Below, in pieces: positions 1-10,859 of a stretch of DNA of 64,000 nt. Positions within the stretch are counted from its first letter, which is position 1. Every line of letters starts with the position of its first letter. The notes beneath the pieces are model-generated. The model had not been told where the DNA came from, made no database searches, and worked only from the letters and a program-made list of their open reading frames with translations. Made by a program: the position numbers and the translations under genes. This DNA comes from Sequoia sempervirens (lineage: Eukaryota > Streptophyta > Pinopsida > Cupressales > Cupressaceae), in NCBI GenBank assembly GCA_007258455.2, contig VDFB02000001.1, forward strand, positions 13,315,918-13,379,917, written 5' to 3'.

Positions 1-940
1 AGATTTATCAATCATTTGTTGTAGCAATCAAGATCCTAACATCATGTCGAAGTTTATGTGTGTTCATGGCATCTTGTGAAGGCTAATATGCATTGTTGAT
101 CCTAAAGCATCCAAGCATTTCAAGTATCCAAATCAATCAAGAAAAGCGAGATTAAATTCATTTGGAGAAATATGTTTGACTTCAATCCTCTAAGGGAATC
201 CGTTGAAGGGTGGTGAGTTGTAGCAAGCATTGTTCATTCATCATTTCCTTACTTTTTCATTATTTTTCTATCAAGGTTTAATTACCAAACCAGGGTTTGA
301 ACAAGGCAAACCCCCTTACAAACAAAACATTTTTTCTTTTTTATGTATATGCAAATTACAGGTTGATGAAAAATTGAAGAAATCTTGAAGGAGCAATTTT
401 GCATTATTGTACAAGTTGTCATCATTGTTGTCAATCCATAGGAACTAGGTTGTAGAATTTATTCACGACTTTCTGACAATGGGACCTGTGTCAAAAAGAA
501 GCTAAGATCTAGCATTAGAGGAATATCAAAAGTTATTTTGGAAGCCCTAACAAGGACCCACTCACCTAAGGGCGAACCAGTCCCTTAGCAGGTTTTCAAA
601 TCAACTTTTGGTGACAGGTACATGCCATCAAACCCTTCTTAGATCTACCTGTAAACTATCATTTCCATTTCTGTACATTTTGAAATTTGTATTTTATGTA
701 TTAGGTCTCGTTGTTCATTTAGTTTGAGAACTTCAAATCATTTTCATTTGTTTCTAGATCTTTCCTATTGTCCTAAGAATTGAGGTCCAGGTTTGATTGG
801 CTCGCCATTGAGGTTGAAAGTCAATCTTCACACCTTGTGATCTATTTCCTAATGAAATCCCTAAGGAAAAACACTTATTGAGATTCCTAAGTTTTAAAGC
901 ACCCATTTAGAACCTTGGGGATCCCTTTCCCCACATTTCA
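1..940 (+). repeat. Partial LTR of element C (left copy)
   Basis: This stretch aligns base for base with 48374-49311, the 3' LTR of element C, and more loosely with the 5' LTR of C (43495-44839). A hand count gives 13 differences in the first ~213 bases against 48374 onward. It ends in the same TTTCA terminus, and the next five bases are gtagg, the target duplication seen 5' of element C. The window begins inside the LTR, so it may be a solo LTR or the right end of a complete second copy of C. No coding potential. Confidence 0.85.
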
Positions 941-1337
941 GTAGGGAAAATGATAGAGTACATAATAGAGAAATAAATCCTACCACAAACCACTACAAGA
1001 GGGTTGCAAAGCCCTTACCTAATAATTAATCTCCAAGAAGTATACTAGAATGTAAGGGACACATACTATTAAAAATTTATATGTATAAGATAAAATATTA
1101 TGTAATAAAGAGGAGAGAGAGATACATGTAAGAGATAAAAGATATAAAAAGATATAGAGAAGATAAGAGAATTGTACATAAGACATTGAGTATAAGAAAA
1201 TAGAAATATAGTAGATATGGAGTTAGTTAATATATGGTGTATCATGGATGTTCTTTAAATTCTGTTTATATTTTATTGATTTATCTATTATGCATTATGC
1301 ACTAATTCCTGATCCCTCTTTATTGATGAGCCTAGGG

Positions 1338-1345
1338 TATAAATA
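1338..1345 (+). promoter_or_regulatory. TATA-like box in repeat D
   Basis: TATAAATA, identical in the second D copy at 49708-49715. It may be the promoter of the D LTR, but a second TATA-like box (TATAAAA, 4721-4727) lies much closer to the presumed LTR end and fits the usual short R-U5 spacing better. Motif match only. Confidence 0.3.
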
Positions 1346-3712
1346 CAACTCATAGAGAAACTCGAGGCACATAAATATAATATGTGATTCCCCAAATCTT
1401 GCTAACACCCACCTTCTCCCATCTTCTCTTCTTGACCAAACCTAATCCACCCCCTATCATTTCCCTACATCACATGCCCATCCACCCATCCACCCTCTTG
1501 GATTCAATATTGTACTAATTTCCACATCATGATTATATGTGTGTTTCATTTAATATTCTATATATTTTTGTTTACTACTTATGGTTCCAATGTTTCATAT
1601 ACCTTTATCTTTTGGTCACCATTATTTTCCATGTTATGGTGTGACCTAACAACATACCTATTGGAAAATTATGTTATTTACAATATGTGTGTTTTACATC
1701 AATCCTCTACTCAAATGGCACCCCATAATCATGGTCCCTTATGTCACGGTGCATAACACTAGTGCTACAATAAATAATATGCTTTTTACAGAATATGTTA
1801 CTTTGACAAATTCACCATTTTCCATCATCTTCCTTCATCCTTCACCCATTTCATACATCACTCATTCATTTATATTTCCATTCCTTTCACATCACTCCCT
1901 TATCTCACATTCATCCTCTATCCATACATCATATACCATCATCATCAATTAGCATATCAAATTATCTATCTACATCATCCAACCATGGTGTCTACATCAT
2001 ACTAGTCTCATTGTCTCAAATGATACATCATCTCCCAACATGGCACATCACCCCATATGCCCAAGTCTCTTTCATCCTTTTGAGAGACCCCTTGATCCCT
2101 ATTTAACCTGACAACTCTCTTCAGGTGGCATCACCTTCAATCCAATATCCTCATTATTTTTTAGGAAATTGGGATAACTTGTCACTGTAACATCATCCTT
2201 TCTACTTTTTATTCTTTTTGACACAATTCCTCTTTTCTAGTTTGACACTATATCCAAGAGGGGAAAAATATATACACCCCAAATTTATTTCTAATTCTTA
2301 GTCCTTGTAATGTCATAAAATTGTACCCCTTGCAATTTCACTTACATTTTCGCATCCACTTTAGTGTCCACTCCATTAGCATTTATGTAGGCTCATTTTA
2401 GCCCTTGCATTAGCCTTTTCCCTTCTCAAGATGCTTAGGACCCCTTTTCAATAGCTACCTTTGTGCGTCAGCTTTGTTTAAAACTTGGTGCTTCTCTCAT
2501 TCTCATCATTTTGTAGCATGTGTTTGGAAACTAGCATGCCACATAGACATACATGTGTTGCGCTAGCGTCCCACAACATTTTGACATTCAAACGACCATT
2601 TCTAAGTGCCTTGACACTTGTCACTTACCTTTGTCGGTGGTAACGACTTGGGATGCCTTGCAACAACTTGAGAACCTTCTTTTCCCTCCTATTCTCTCTT
2701 TTAAATCTATCTTTTCAATCTCTTTCTCTCACTATGAATTTTAATTCCTCTCTTGGCTTCTCTCTCAGACCTTCTCTAGTCTTTCTCTCTTTCTCTCTTG
2801 CTTGCACAACTCTCTTTCTTGCTACAACATTCTAAAGATTTCACATTCTCACAACATTCACTACTACTCTCTTGGCTCTTGTAGTTATATCTCTCCCTCT
2901 CTTTGGCTTCCTCAAGCCTTACATGTGATATCTCTCTTATCTTGCATTTTTGAGCATCTTGGGATTTCTCACATCCCTTGTCTATGCATCGTCTATCTTA
3001 TTTATTTATCTATTCCAGTGTCTATTATTCTATCTATCTAGTTGTTCGTGGAGGTGGGAACACTAAAACGAGGCTTTAACTGAGGCAAGCCCCTAAATAG
3101 CCTCAACATTTTCCTCGGTCTTATGTGTACAAATATTGGAGATATTCATTTTCTAGAGGCTTCAGTGCTTGGTCCACTGTGATTTTCTTTCTCCTCTTTA
3201 GTTTTATCATTTACATTTCATTTCTTCTACCTTATTTCATCCTATTACTTTTTGTTATTTTCCCACACTCTCAAAAGAGTTCTCATCGGTCAGGGTAGAA
3301 GTAGCTACTTTGTGTTTTTTGGGACATTCTCAGTTTTCAATTCGCACGAGATGCCAACACACATCTAGGATGCCAGTGCATTGCGGTGCTGTCCGTGTGT
3401 TGTGCTTCTGTCCTTTGGCTAAAACCTTGCTAGTCTATTTGGAAAACCTCCGTGACCTATTCATTTTGATTTTGGAATTCTCATTGAGGTAGTCTGAGGT
3501 AGTTTCGAGTAGTTTTTTCCTTGTGATTCTCTTGGTAATCAATAGGTTGGTGAGCAACGAATCCCCCTTCTCTATAGTACTAATTTCCTATAAATTAATT
3601 ACCCTTATAATTACCATTCTCCATTAATTAATTTCATCAATTTATTCGTCTTTACACCTCTAAAGTTAATTAATTAAATTAACATAATCAATTAGTTCCT
3701 TAGCTCCCAATT

Positions 3713-3729
3713 CCTTCAACTAATCAATT
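3713..3729. repeat. SINE target-site duplication, left
   Basis: Seventeen bases, ccttcaactaatcaatt, repeated exactly at 4015-4031. The second D copy has the corresponding near-empty site around 63478-63510, with no SINE between the equivalent flanks. Confidence 0.9.
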
Positions 3730-4014
3730 TTTTTTATTCAATTGGTAAACGCTTTTGACCATAGTTATGAACCAGAATACAACCATTCAACAATACCACC
3801 CCAATGGGGTTTGAACCTTGGTGGCAAGAACAACAATACCACCTTTAAACCATCACACCATGCCAATACCGGCAGGCATTGTTTTTTTCACGTGACTAGT
3901 GACGTTCATGTGACATGACCCTCTAGTGCTACGGGGACAAGGAGAGATTAGACCTCTTGACCTCTGGCCTTCAACAGGATACTTTAGCCAATCTAGCTAG
4001 GCCCCTTGCCCCCA
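3730..4014 (-). mobile_element. Dimeric tRNA-derived SINE (minus strand)
   Basis: About 285 bp bounded by a perfect 17-bp duplication. Read on the minus strand it starts near 4014 and ends in an A-rich tail (T run at the left edge). The first head has an A-box-like TAGCTAGATTGG and, about 45 bases on, a B-box-like GAGGTCTAATCTC. A second tRNA-like half follows with TGGTGTGATGG and a good B box, AGGTTCAAACCCC. Short direct repeats of GGTGGTATTG flank part of the second half. The first head matches the SINE at 12929-13127; the tails differ. RNA polymerase III transcription and LINE-driven retroposition are inferred from family knowledge. Confidence 0.8.
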
Positions 4015-4031
4015 CCTTCAACTAATCAATT
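4015..4031. repeat. SINE target-site duplication, right
   Basis: Exact copy of 3713-3729. Confidence 0.9.
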
Positions 4032-4199
4032 AATTTATTAGGATAATTAATTCCCTCCTAACAATTTCCTCTAATTTAATAATCCACATCATAACTAATG
4101 GGGCAAAGGACAAATTTTTCCTTTAAATCTCAATTATCTAATCAATAGGGATCAAAATATTGACCTTTCATTTCCTTATATGTGTCCTCAATGTATTCC

Positions 4200-4390
4200 A
4201 TGCTCACACATTTAGCATGCTTGAATCATCCTACTCCTTGTTAATACATATGTGAGCATGCCAACTAGGAGGAATTTTAGCCCTCCCTCTCATCCCTTAA
4301 TATTGACTCATCCTCACTCTATGCTCACACAGGTGTGGACATGCTTTCCACACATGCCACCTCCATGCTCACAACAAGTGTGAGCATGCT
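4200..4390. repeat. Cluster of GCATGCTCACA palindromic motifs
   Basis: Within 190 bases of repeat D the motif ATGCTCACA or its complement TGTGAGCAT occurs repeatedly: near 4200, 4251, 4321 and 4365-4387. The last pair forms a hairpin with 10-bp arms (4364-4373 and 4379-4388) and a 5-base loop. GCATGC cores recur nearby. The cluster is kept in the second D copy (about 63670-63865). It could be an array of factor sites in U3; function unknown. Confidence 0.5.
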
Positions 4391-4526
4391 TGATCCTCCA
4401 CCTCATCTTCTAATTTTCATACACTTGCTCTCATCTCTTATCATCTCATGATTTAGTGAAATCTCCTCCATTGATAGAGTAACTTACATTCTCTATGACA
4501 CTTGCCAAGATTCTAAGAGACTTGCA

Positions 4527-5363
4527 TGTGCAAGTTAATCTTGGCCCTTGATCTCATCTTTTCATTTTAGCCCTCCATTTTCCATTTGAAAAATCCATTT
4601 AAGAGAGGCTCGTCCCTCTCATATCAAGGAATCAATTATACACTAACCTTATGTTGTCAAATTGAGTAATTTCTAAGCTTAAGAGCATCAACATATCACC
4701 ATCCTTCATCTTGGAGCACATATAAAACAATCATGGAGGTTTGATGCTTTTGTTTGTCATACTTTGTATTATTTTTTGTCTTCATTTGTTCTATCTTGAG
4801 TGTATCTTTTTATTTGAGTTTTGGGTTTCATTGTATTTAACTCATCCTTTGCGGCTCAAATTGTGGGTCCACAGATTTATTTTTGACATTTTCTTCCCCC
4901 ACAACTTAACTTTTATTTGCTACATATTTATTCATAGACAATAGTGTCCTTGAGACATGAATTAATGATTAAAGTTAATTATTTTATATAATTAAACTTA
5001 TAATTCTCTCAAATCTTTGAAACTAATATAAATCTCAAGTATGCTTCCATTCTATTTGCATTTATATAATTATTATATTTTATATAAATCAATATTTTTT
5101 TAACATATACTCTTGACTATACAATGACTGCTAACATAATTGAAAATAAAGAACAAACCCATTAACTTAAAAAACTAACTACTTAAATTTCCTTAATTAA
5201 AAAATAACAAAATAATTTAATGACCTTTCTCTATTAATGAAATTGAATTGCTCTTAAAGAACCCCAAAAATCAAATATTATTGATTACATAAATCCCAAC
5301 ACACTAAAAAATGGAATTAAAGATTGTACCCTAAACAAAATTAGCTTACTCTAAAGACACCAT
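4527..5363. other. AT-rich stretch, possible D end, no gene
   Basis: The homologous part of the second D copy lies beyond the right window edge. A TATAAAA box sits at 4721-4727, and a C-rich tract near 4892-4898 might mark the end of the D LTR. From about 4950 the sequence is very AT-rich with no coding signature on either strand. Confidence 0.4.
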
Positions 5364-5533
5364 TGTTTATAAACCAAATAATCAATTAACCTCTAACCAA
5401 AATAAATAAATAAAAATTGTAAGTTATTTCCATTCTCTCTATTTAAAGAAAATATAAAAATCATAAACCTCTATTCACGTTTGAATATGGCTGCCAAGAA
5501 ACCATTTGCATACGTTGTCAAAATCATGAACAT
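5364..5533 (+). pseudogene. Decayed duplicate of the mTERF 5' leader and start
   Basis: This segment aligns with 6361-6507, the leader of the mTERF gene. Shared blocks in order are TTTATAnACCnAATAATCAAT, TAAGnTnTTTCCAT, CTnTTTAT, the AAACC/TATTC region and GnnAnGAAACC. Near 5528 an ATGAAC falls where the mTERF start codon would be. Beyond it similarity stops, so only leader plus start survives. Many differences are A here against G in the live gene. It could be a truncated tandem duplicate of the gene or a promoter fragment copied from it. Confidence 0.55.
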
Positions 5534-6360
5534 GCAAAACAACATTAAGAACATGATAGTTACCTCATGAACAACTTTTAATATGAATTTGTTAGGACAT
5601 CTCAAATTCATTTTCCTATACTTCAAAGCCAACAACTCGAACATCAAATGTTTGGCCACATTGTTTGGCAACCACATAAATATGAAAGAAAAAATTAACT
5701 CAAAGGAGTCAAAAACTAAGAGAACTTAGAATAAATGTGAAAATCTCATGTGCTTGACTAGAAAGCATTATGAAACAAGGGTGAAAAGGACAAGATAATG
5801 ATATGCACAAGATCATGTAGACCAAGCCAAACTAAAACCCTCCTTTATAGATTCTTTCAATTATATGAGTAGATAATTTGTCAACAACTTTGTTCTTACT
5901 TTGCAATAACCATTACCTTGTTTATTGAACATTTTGATTATAAAAAATCACATGGTTTGACAATGTTTTTCACAATGTTTGTTGGTTCCTAAAACCCACA
6001 CTTTTTTGCACTTTGATATAAAAAACTCACTTAAATTATCTATTATTAATTTGGACCAATTGTCACCATTTTCAACTTTGAATGTAAATTGTATCAACTA
6101 ATCACCAATTACTTATATAAATGTTTTTTTCTTTGTGACTAATCAAACATCCAATATTTCTGATGTTATATTATATATTCAAATGCAATCAAACAAAATT
6201 TAGATAATGGTAGAGCACCGCGTAACCCTAATTGAACATTGAGGCAATGTCTTATGTGATAAGTGAAATGTCTTTAGACTCATGACTCCCTTATTTAGGT
6301 GATAAGGTGTAAGTTGAGTTTTTGGCCATCCTTACAACATTATGTTGGTCGATGTGATCT
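5534..6360. other. AT-rich intergenic region upstream of mTERF
   Basis: No coding signature on either strand. The mTERF promoter must lie at the right-hand end, but I see no distinctive element that I would defend. Confidence 0.5.
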
Positions 6361-6501
6361 TATTTATAGACCGAATAATCAATAAAAAAGGTAAGCTGTT
6401 TCCATCCTCTTTATCTGAAGAAAAAAGAACGATCCCAAACCTTATTCGTTTCCGAATACGACCTTTGCTACGAAACCCTAAGCTATCTTGTAATTCTGCC
6501 A

Positions 6502-7641
6502 ATGAACTCCAAGTTTTGCCGCACACTGTTTGTTATGAACCCATTTCATTTTCGCAATGTGTTCTCAACCCTTGCCATCACCAATGATCATTCGCAGAGC
6601 CTCTTTTCACACTTTGCCTCCTCCAAATTCAACATGTCTGCGGCCGACATCACTCGGATCTTCAAAGCCGTCCCCAGATTGCAGAAGCTTCAAACCCTAC
6701 ACAACGTGGAGCAGTCTATTTATATTTTGAACAAATATGGTTGCACTGAACTCCAAATTGCCAAAATAATGAGGAATCGTCCTAAAGTTATCTGCTTAAG
6801 CGCAGAAAGAAAATTGGAGCCCAAGATCAAACTACTGGAAGGTTTCGGATTCGAGGGTCACACTCTGACGAAGCTTTTGACGGCGAATCCCAGCATATTG
6901 TGCTACACCCTCGAGAAGGGGCTTCTTCCCAGGATGGAGTTTCTGAAGAATGTATTTCAGTCCCATGATCTTCTCGTTAAAGCTCTGTTAAGATCATCAT
7001 TCATGCTCAATTTTAACTTGGAGAAGACCCTGAAGCCCTCGGTTGCTTTCTGGGAGGGATGGGGTTTTCGTGGGACGGGGCTCTCCAGATTCTTAATGTT
7101 AAATCCGCGCGTTTTGTCGGTCACTTCTCTTACGCCTGCACACGTTGATCTCATTCACAAGATTGGCGCTGACAAGGAAAGCAAAATGTTCAAATATGTT
7201 GTAAATAGAGTGGCTGGTAGCCGCATAGAAACATTAGAGGCCAAGATAGAGAATCTCAAACTCTGCGGCCTCTCGGCTGAGGAAACCTGGCAACTACTTC
7301 GGACTTACCCTACAGTCCTTTGTTGCTCCAAGGAAAGTATTAGTGAAAAGATGAACTTCATAGTTAATACTATGGAGCTCCCTGCAAATTATGTAGTGAA
7401 GCATTCGCACGTGTTGAGAATCAGTTTGGAAAAGACTACAAGGCCCTGGTTTCTAGTTTGGCAGAAAATCAAATGCATGAATGATCTCGGGCTTTCTCTT
7501 TTGACTGTATTGAGAATGCCAGAGGCAAGCTTTGTGAGCAAGATTATAAAAGGGCATCCGGAATCTGAAACACTGTGGTCAATTTATGAAAATGCCATCT
7601 CTAATTCCCCCAACTACACAAAGAGCTCAACCAAAAGTTAA
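6502..7641 (+). CDS. mTERF family protein, organelle-targeted, single exon
   Basis: Intact 379-codon reading frame without introns, usual for plant mTERF genes. The family binds organellar nucleic acids through a superhelix of ~30-residue mTERF repeats and acts in transcription termination, intron splicing or ribosome assembly in mitochondria or plastids. Residues 1-45 are poor in acid and rich in S, F, N and R, fitting a transit peptide. Repeats follow from about residue 65 to 345, each with a proline-centred turn: NRPKVI (92-97), ANPSIL (128-133), LNPRVL (200-205), TYPTVL (268-273). The C-terminus is serine- and threonine-rich. The ATG at 6502 follows in-frame leader without another ATG; a second ATG at residue 12 is an alternative start. 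No stops or frameshifts, unlike all neighbouring coding sequence. Target organelle and exact role cannot be told. Confidence 0.93.
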   Translation: MNSKFCRTLFVMNPFHFRNVFSTLAITNDHSQSLFSHFASSKFNMSAADITRIFKAVPRLQKLQTLHNVEQSIYILNKYGCTELQIAKIMRNRPKVICLSAERKLEPKIKLLEGFGFEGHTLTKLLTANPSILCYTLEKGLLPRMEFLKNVFQSHDLLVKALLRSSFMLNFNLEKTLKPSVAFWEGWGFRGTGLSRFLMLNPRVLSVTSLTPAHVDLIHKIGADKESKMFKYVVNRVAGSRIETLEAKIENLKLCGLSAEETWQLLRTYPTVLCCSKESISEKMNFIVNTMELPANYVVKHSHVLRISLEKTTRPWFLVWQKIKCMNDLGLSLLTVLRMPEASFVSKIIKGHPESETLWSIYENAISNSPNYTKSSTKS

Positions 7642-8514
7642 TTTTGTATTGACAAAGTAAGAGTGGGAACCCAAAAACCACAACAAATCTAATCTTTGGC
7701 AGAAGGCGGGCAGCTCTTCCCATCCAGGCGTTGGATGTGAGTATTTTACATTCCTGGAGGCACCACGTTCAACAACAGGAGCAATGTTGTTACTCCCTCT
7801 GCCATGCATTTTGTGTCTAGTTGTTCCTGAAGCAAGGTATGCACGGCAATCGCCAAAGTCTTTAAGAGAGCTTCTAATTGCTTTCGTTAGTCATTCAGTT
7901 TGATGTAATTGATGAATTTTGAATAGATAGAACCTTTTCTCAATCTCAAAGTAAAAAAAATTCATGAATATATAGGGAGTGGGAACTATGCCAGAGCAAG
8001 GAGTGAACAATTACACATAATGTTCAGCAAACAAGTTTTCAGCCCCAAACTTTTACAAAAGTTCGGATTTCATTTTAAATTTTTTAAAGAATATATAAAA
8101 ATAGGTAAACCAGAACAGTAGGTTCTTGCATTTACAGTGAAAGTTCATCAGCAATTGCACAACATCACTAAACATTATTAGTTGGAAGTCGATTTTAACA
8201 TAGTTTTGGGACTCACACCAAGCACGCCCATTTCAGGCTTGGTCTCAGCAAATAAATTGGTTATTCCAATTCAGAATAACAGCAATAACAGATTAATCAA
8301 AACTAGAAATATTCTCAAAATGCTGGAACAAACTGCAAACTTCTATATATTAATGGACTGGTCATCATGTTATACCTAGTAGATAGCTTATCTGTGAAAT
8401 TGCTAATGATTCAATGAACTTGAGATTATTGATAGATTAAACACATTGCGCAGGACCTAAAGAAGCTTCTGCTAAACAAATGAATGCTGAAAATGAAGAT
8501 TAGTGTTATAAATT
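7642..8514. other. mTERF 3' flank, no further gene
   Basis: GC falls gradually after the stop codon. The first ~200 bases are less AT-rich than the rest and probably are 3' UTR. I see no clear polyadenylation signal that stands out from the A/T background, and no ORF with coding character. Confidence 0.5.
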
Positions 8515-8724
8515 TTAATCTTCAGTTTTTGTAGTGTAATCCAGGCAGGCATCCCCTTCCCATCCCCAATACGACAAAAAATTAGGGAACGTCTTCAGGA
8601 TATCTTGCCATACTGGCGTACATTTCCTGGACATGTCCCTTCTGCAGAAATGTTTTAGGAATCTCTTGGCATCCCCAACGGCTCTGTGATGCCTTGCGAC
8701 ATCAGGACACCCCCTTACTGTCAC
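8515..8724 (-). CDS. ORF fragment with DEDDh exonuclease-like motif
   Basis: A 69-residue open frame of less AT-rich sequence than its surroundings. Residues near 10-22 read VARHHRAVGDAKRFL, which fits the third exonuclease motif (H-x4-D) of DEDDh 3'-5' exonucleases of the DnaQ type, where HxAxxD lies on the last catalytic helix. The rest has several tryptophans and cysteines. If genuine it is only the C-terminal exon or remnant; motifs I and II would lie upstream (higher coordinates, minus strand) and I did not find them. It could equally be a chance ORF. Confidence 0.25.
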   Translation of the reverse strand: MTVRGCPDVARHHRAVGDAKRFLKHFCRRDMSRKCTPVWQDILKTFPNFLSYWGWEGDACLDYTTKTED

Positions 8725-10859
8725 TTACAAAAACCAATAAAAAACCTTTAAAAGAGAAATAAGAAACCCTACTGTTGTCTCAGCTTGGAACTTTGTGAAT
8801 TTACACAGTTGCACAGAGTCTCAAAGTTACAGTGTTAAGAATTCTACAATTTTTAGAGGTACCGCCTCTATTACTATACTGATCATGTAATCTGGATCAT
8901 CGCAACTCTCTTACAGCCTGGCCATATACAAGTATGTAATGCAGTATTGCATGTATCTGACAGTGAGTCATTTCACTTTCTGTTATGAAATAGGTCTTTA
9001 CATTTTGGCAAACATGGTCTAATTACAGGCCACTTTTCATTTTGTGTTATCAAAGAGTTGTATACATTGAATTATGTTCTTAATGATAGTTAGGATTCAA
9101 GCTCCATTGGGCACTGTGATGCATGAAACAACCAATCAAATATGTTTTAATTATTGTAGTTTAAACCTTCTTGTACGCATGAGAATTGAACAATGAAATT
9201 ATGATTGTTTAATTTAGATGAATGGGTGATATTACACATATATATCATTATATCATCAAGATTACCAACCCTTACAAGCAAATTGAATTTGAAGTTGTAT
9301 TAGTGATTGAACTATTCAGTGTAAATTGAAATTAAATTTATATTTATATGTAATGAAGTAAACTCCTGAATGCCCATGGCTGTGTCTAAGGGATGGAGTA
9401 GTTAAATGAAAATAAATAAAAAAGAAAGAAATGCAATGTGTGTGAGAAAGAATATAGGATCGCAATGCATATACACAATGGGTGATTTCGACATGTATAT
9501 AACTAAATCATTTGAATGATTAATCATCACAATTAAATTGAATATGTATATTAGTGACAAACTGTCAACAGTAAATTGAAATTGAATTTTATTATGTATT
9601 TATCAATGCAAGCAAACTACTTATGACCCATGTAAGTGCCTAAGAAATGAGGCAATTAAGTAAAAATAAATAAATAAGAAAAGAAAATCAATGTGAGAGA
9701 ATTTAGGGTCACACACACAATGGGTGCTTTCAACCTAGTTGTAATGTAATCCCTTACAACAGATGTCTTAGGGCCTCCATTGAATAGGTGGGAGATAAGA
9801 AGCAATAAATTGCTGCACAATATTAAAAGTTATTCAGTTGAGTTGACCGCATTAAGCATTGAAAATAAAATATTACCAAAATAATGACAAAAACAAAAGC
9901 AAAGAATTCAGAGTGTAGGTTGATGTAAACAAGTTGACATATTGCTTTTTCTCATATTGGATGACGCACCTTTTGTTCTTTTAAAAGATCGAAGAAATTA
10001 TGTCAAAAAGTTGGCCATGTTTCTTCTATACTGCCTTATGACATACCTTTTGTATTTGTAAAAAGAAAGGAGAAGTTAATATCCACAAACGACCTTAGTA
10101 GATCAATGAGATTGTAACTTGTGTAGTTTAGCATAGAGAAGACTAGTGCTCAACAAGTACTGAATGAACTCAAGAAAATAATAGAATTATCCCCCAATAA
10201 TAGAAAAATATACCAAATTTAAAAAAAGTATTTGTTAAGTATGCACAATGCATGTATGTGATGGAGGACAATGTGTATAAGGCTAATAATTTCATTGAGA
10301 AAATAACTAAGAGTTAATTCTATCCTTGGGGATGAAATATTATTATTTGGCAATCTTGTACCTTAACATCAATCTAACATCATTGAATGGGAATTTGGTC
10401 CTTTAATGTTGAATATCATGTGGATGGATTAAATGTAGAAAAATGGAGGATGCACTTCTTCTTTAGATGACTCAATGTACTTTGATTGGTCTATCTTATT
10501 AACTTAATTTTTCATGAGATATATTCCAAGACTTAATCTAACAAGTAGATGCTAGCATCATATTGGCTACTATCCAATGATGAAATATAGGGTATGCAAA
10601 AAATAAAGTACTTTTTTCTTGCACTTATTACTATAATGAGACAAGTCTTTCACCACTATATAGAGGCTATACGAGCCTTGCAAGGCCCACAAAGTTGTGA
10701 GCCTAGATTGTGGCATCAAGTTCGTCATGTGGGCTCGTTTGGCTTGCTTTAGAAAAACTCTTAGAGAATTTCATGATTCAAATAGGTATGTCATTTAAGA
10801 CAAGATTGATTCTCAGTATTTCTATCAATTTATCTCTCCCTATCCACTTGTCACTGATA
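8725..10859. other. AT-rich region with a diverged tandem duplication
   Basis: No gene. 9262-9490 and 9520-9733 are two diverged copies of one ~230-bp unit: both run through CAAATTGAAT / TAAATTGAAT, GTAAATTGAAATT, an AAATAAATAAA tract, and end with CACAATGGGTG. The remainder is A/T-rich, low-complexity sequence. Confidence 0.5.

Larger units (their letters stand above)
941..4526 (+). repeat. Long LTR-like repeat D, left copy
   Basis: Collinear with 49312-50308 followed by 61636-64000; the right copy is split by element F and the left one by a SINE at 3730-4014. In the right copy the D sequence begins TGATGTTAG directly after a purine tract (43472-43481), as an LTR follows a polypurine tract, so D is best read as a very long LTR of about 3.6-3.9 kb. 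Its 3' end is not proven; a CA-ending point around 4860-4890 is possible. TATA-like boxes lie at 1338-1345 (kept in the right copy) and 4721-4727. No convincing ORF. Confidence 0.7.

Noticed and set aside
2553..3492. Plus-strand open frames in repeat D (and their copies at 62329-63258) as genes
   Set aside because: CT-rich composition, different frame breaks in the two copies and no conserved protein pattern.
5471..5677. 68-residue minus-strand ORF as a small membrane protein
   Set aside because: It runs antisense across the decayed mTERF leader copy and shows no family similarity.
6957..7154. Antisense ORF inside mTERF
   Set aside because: Shadow of the real coding frame.
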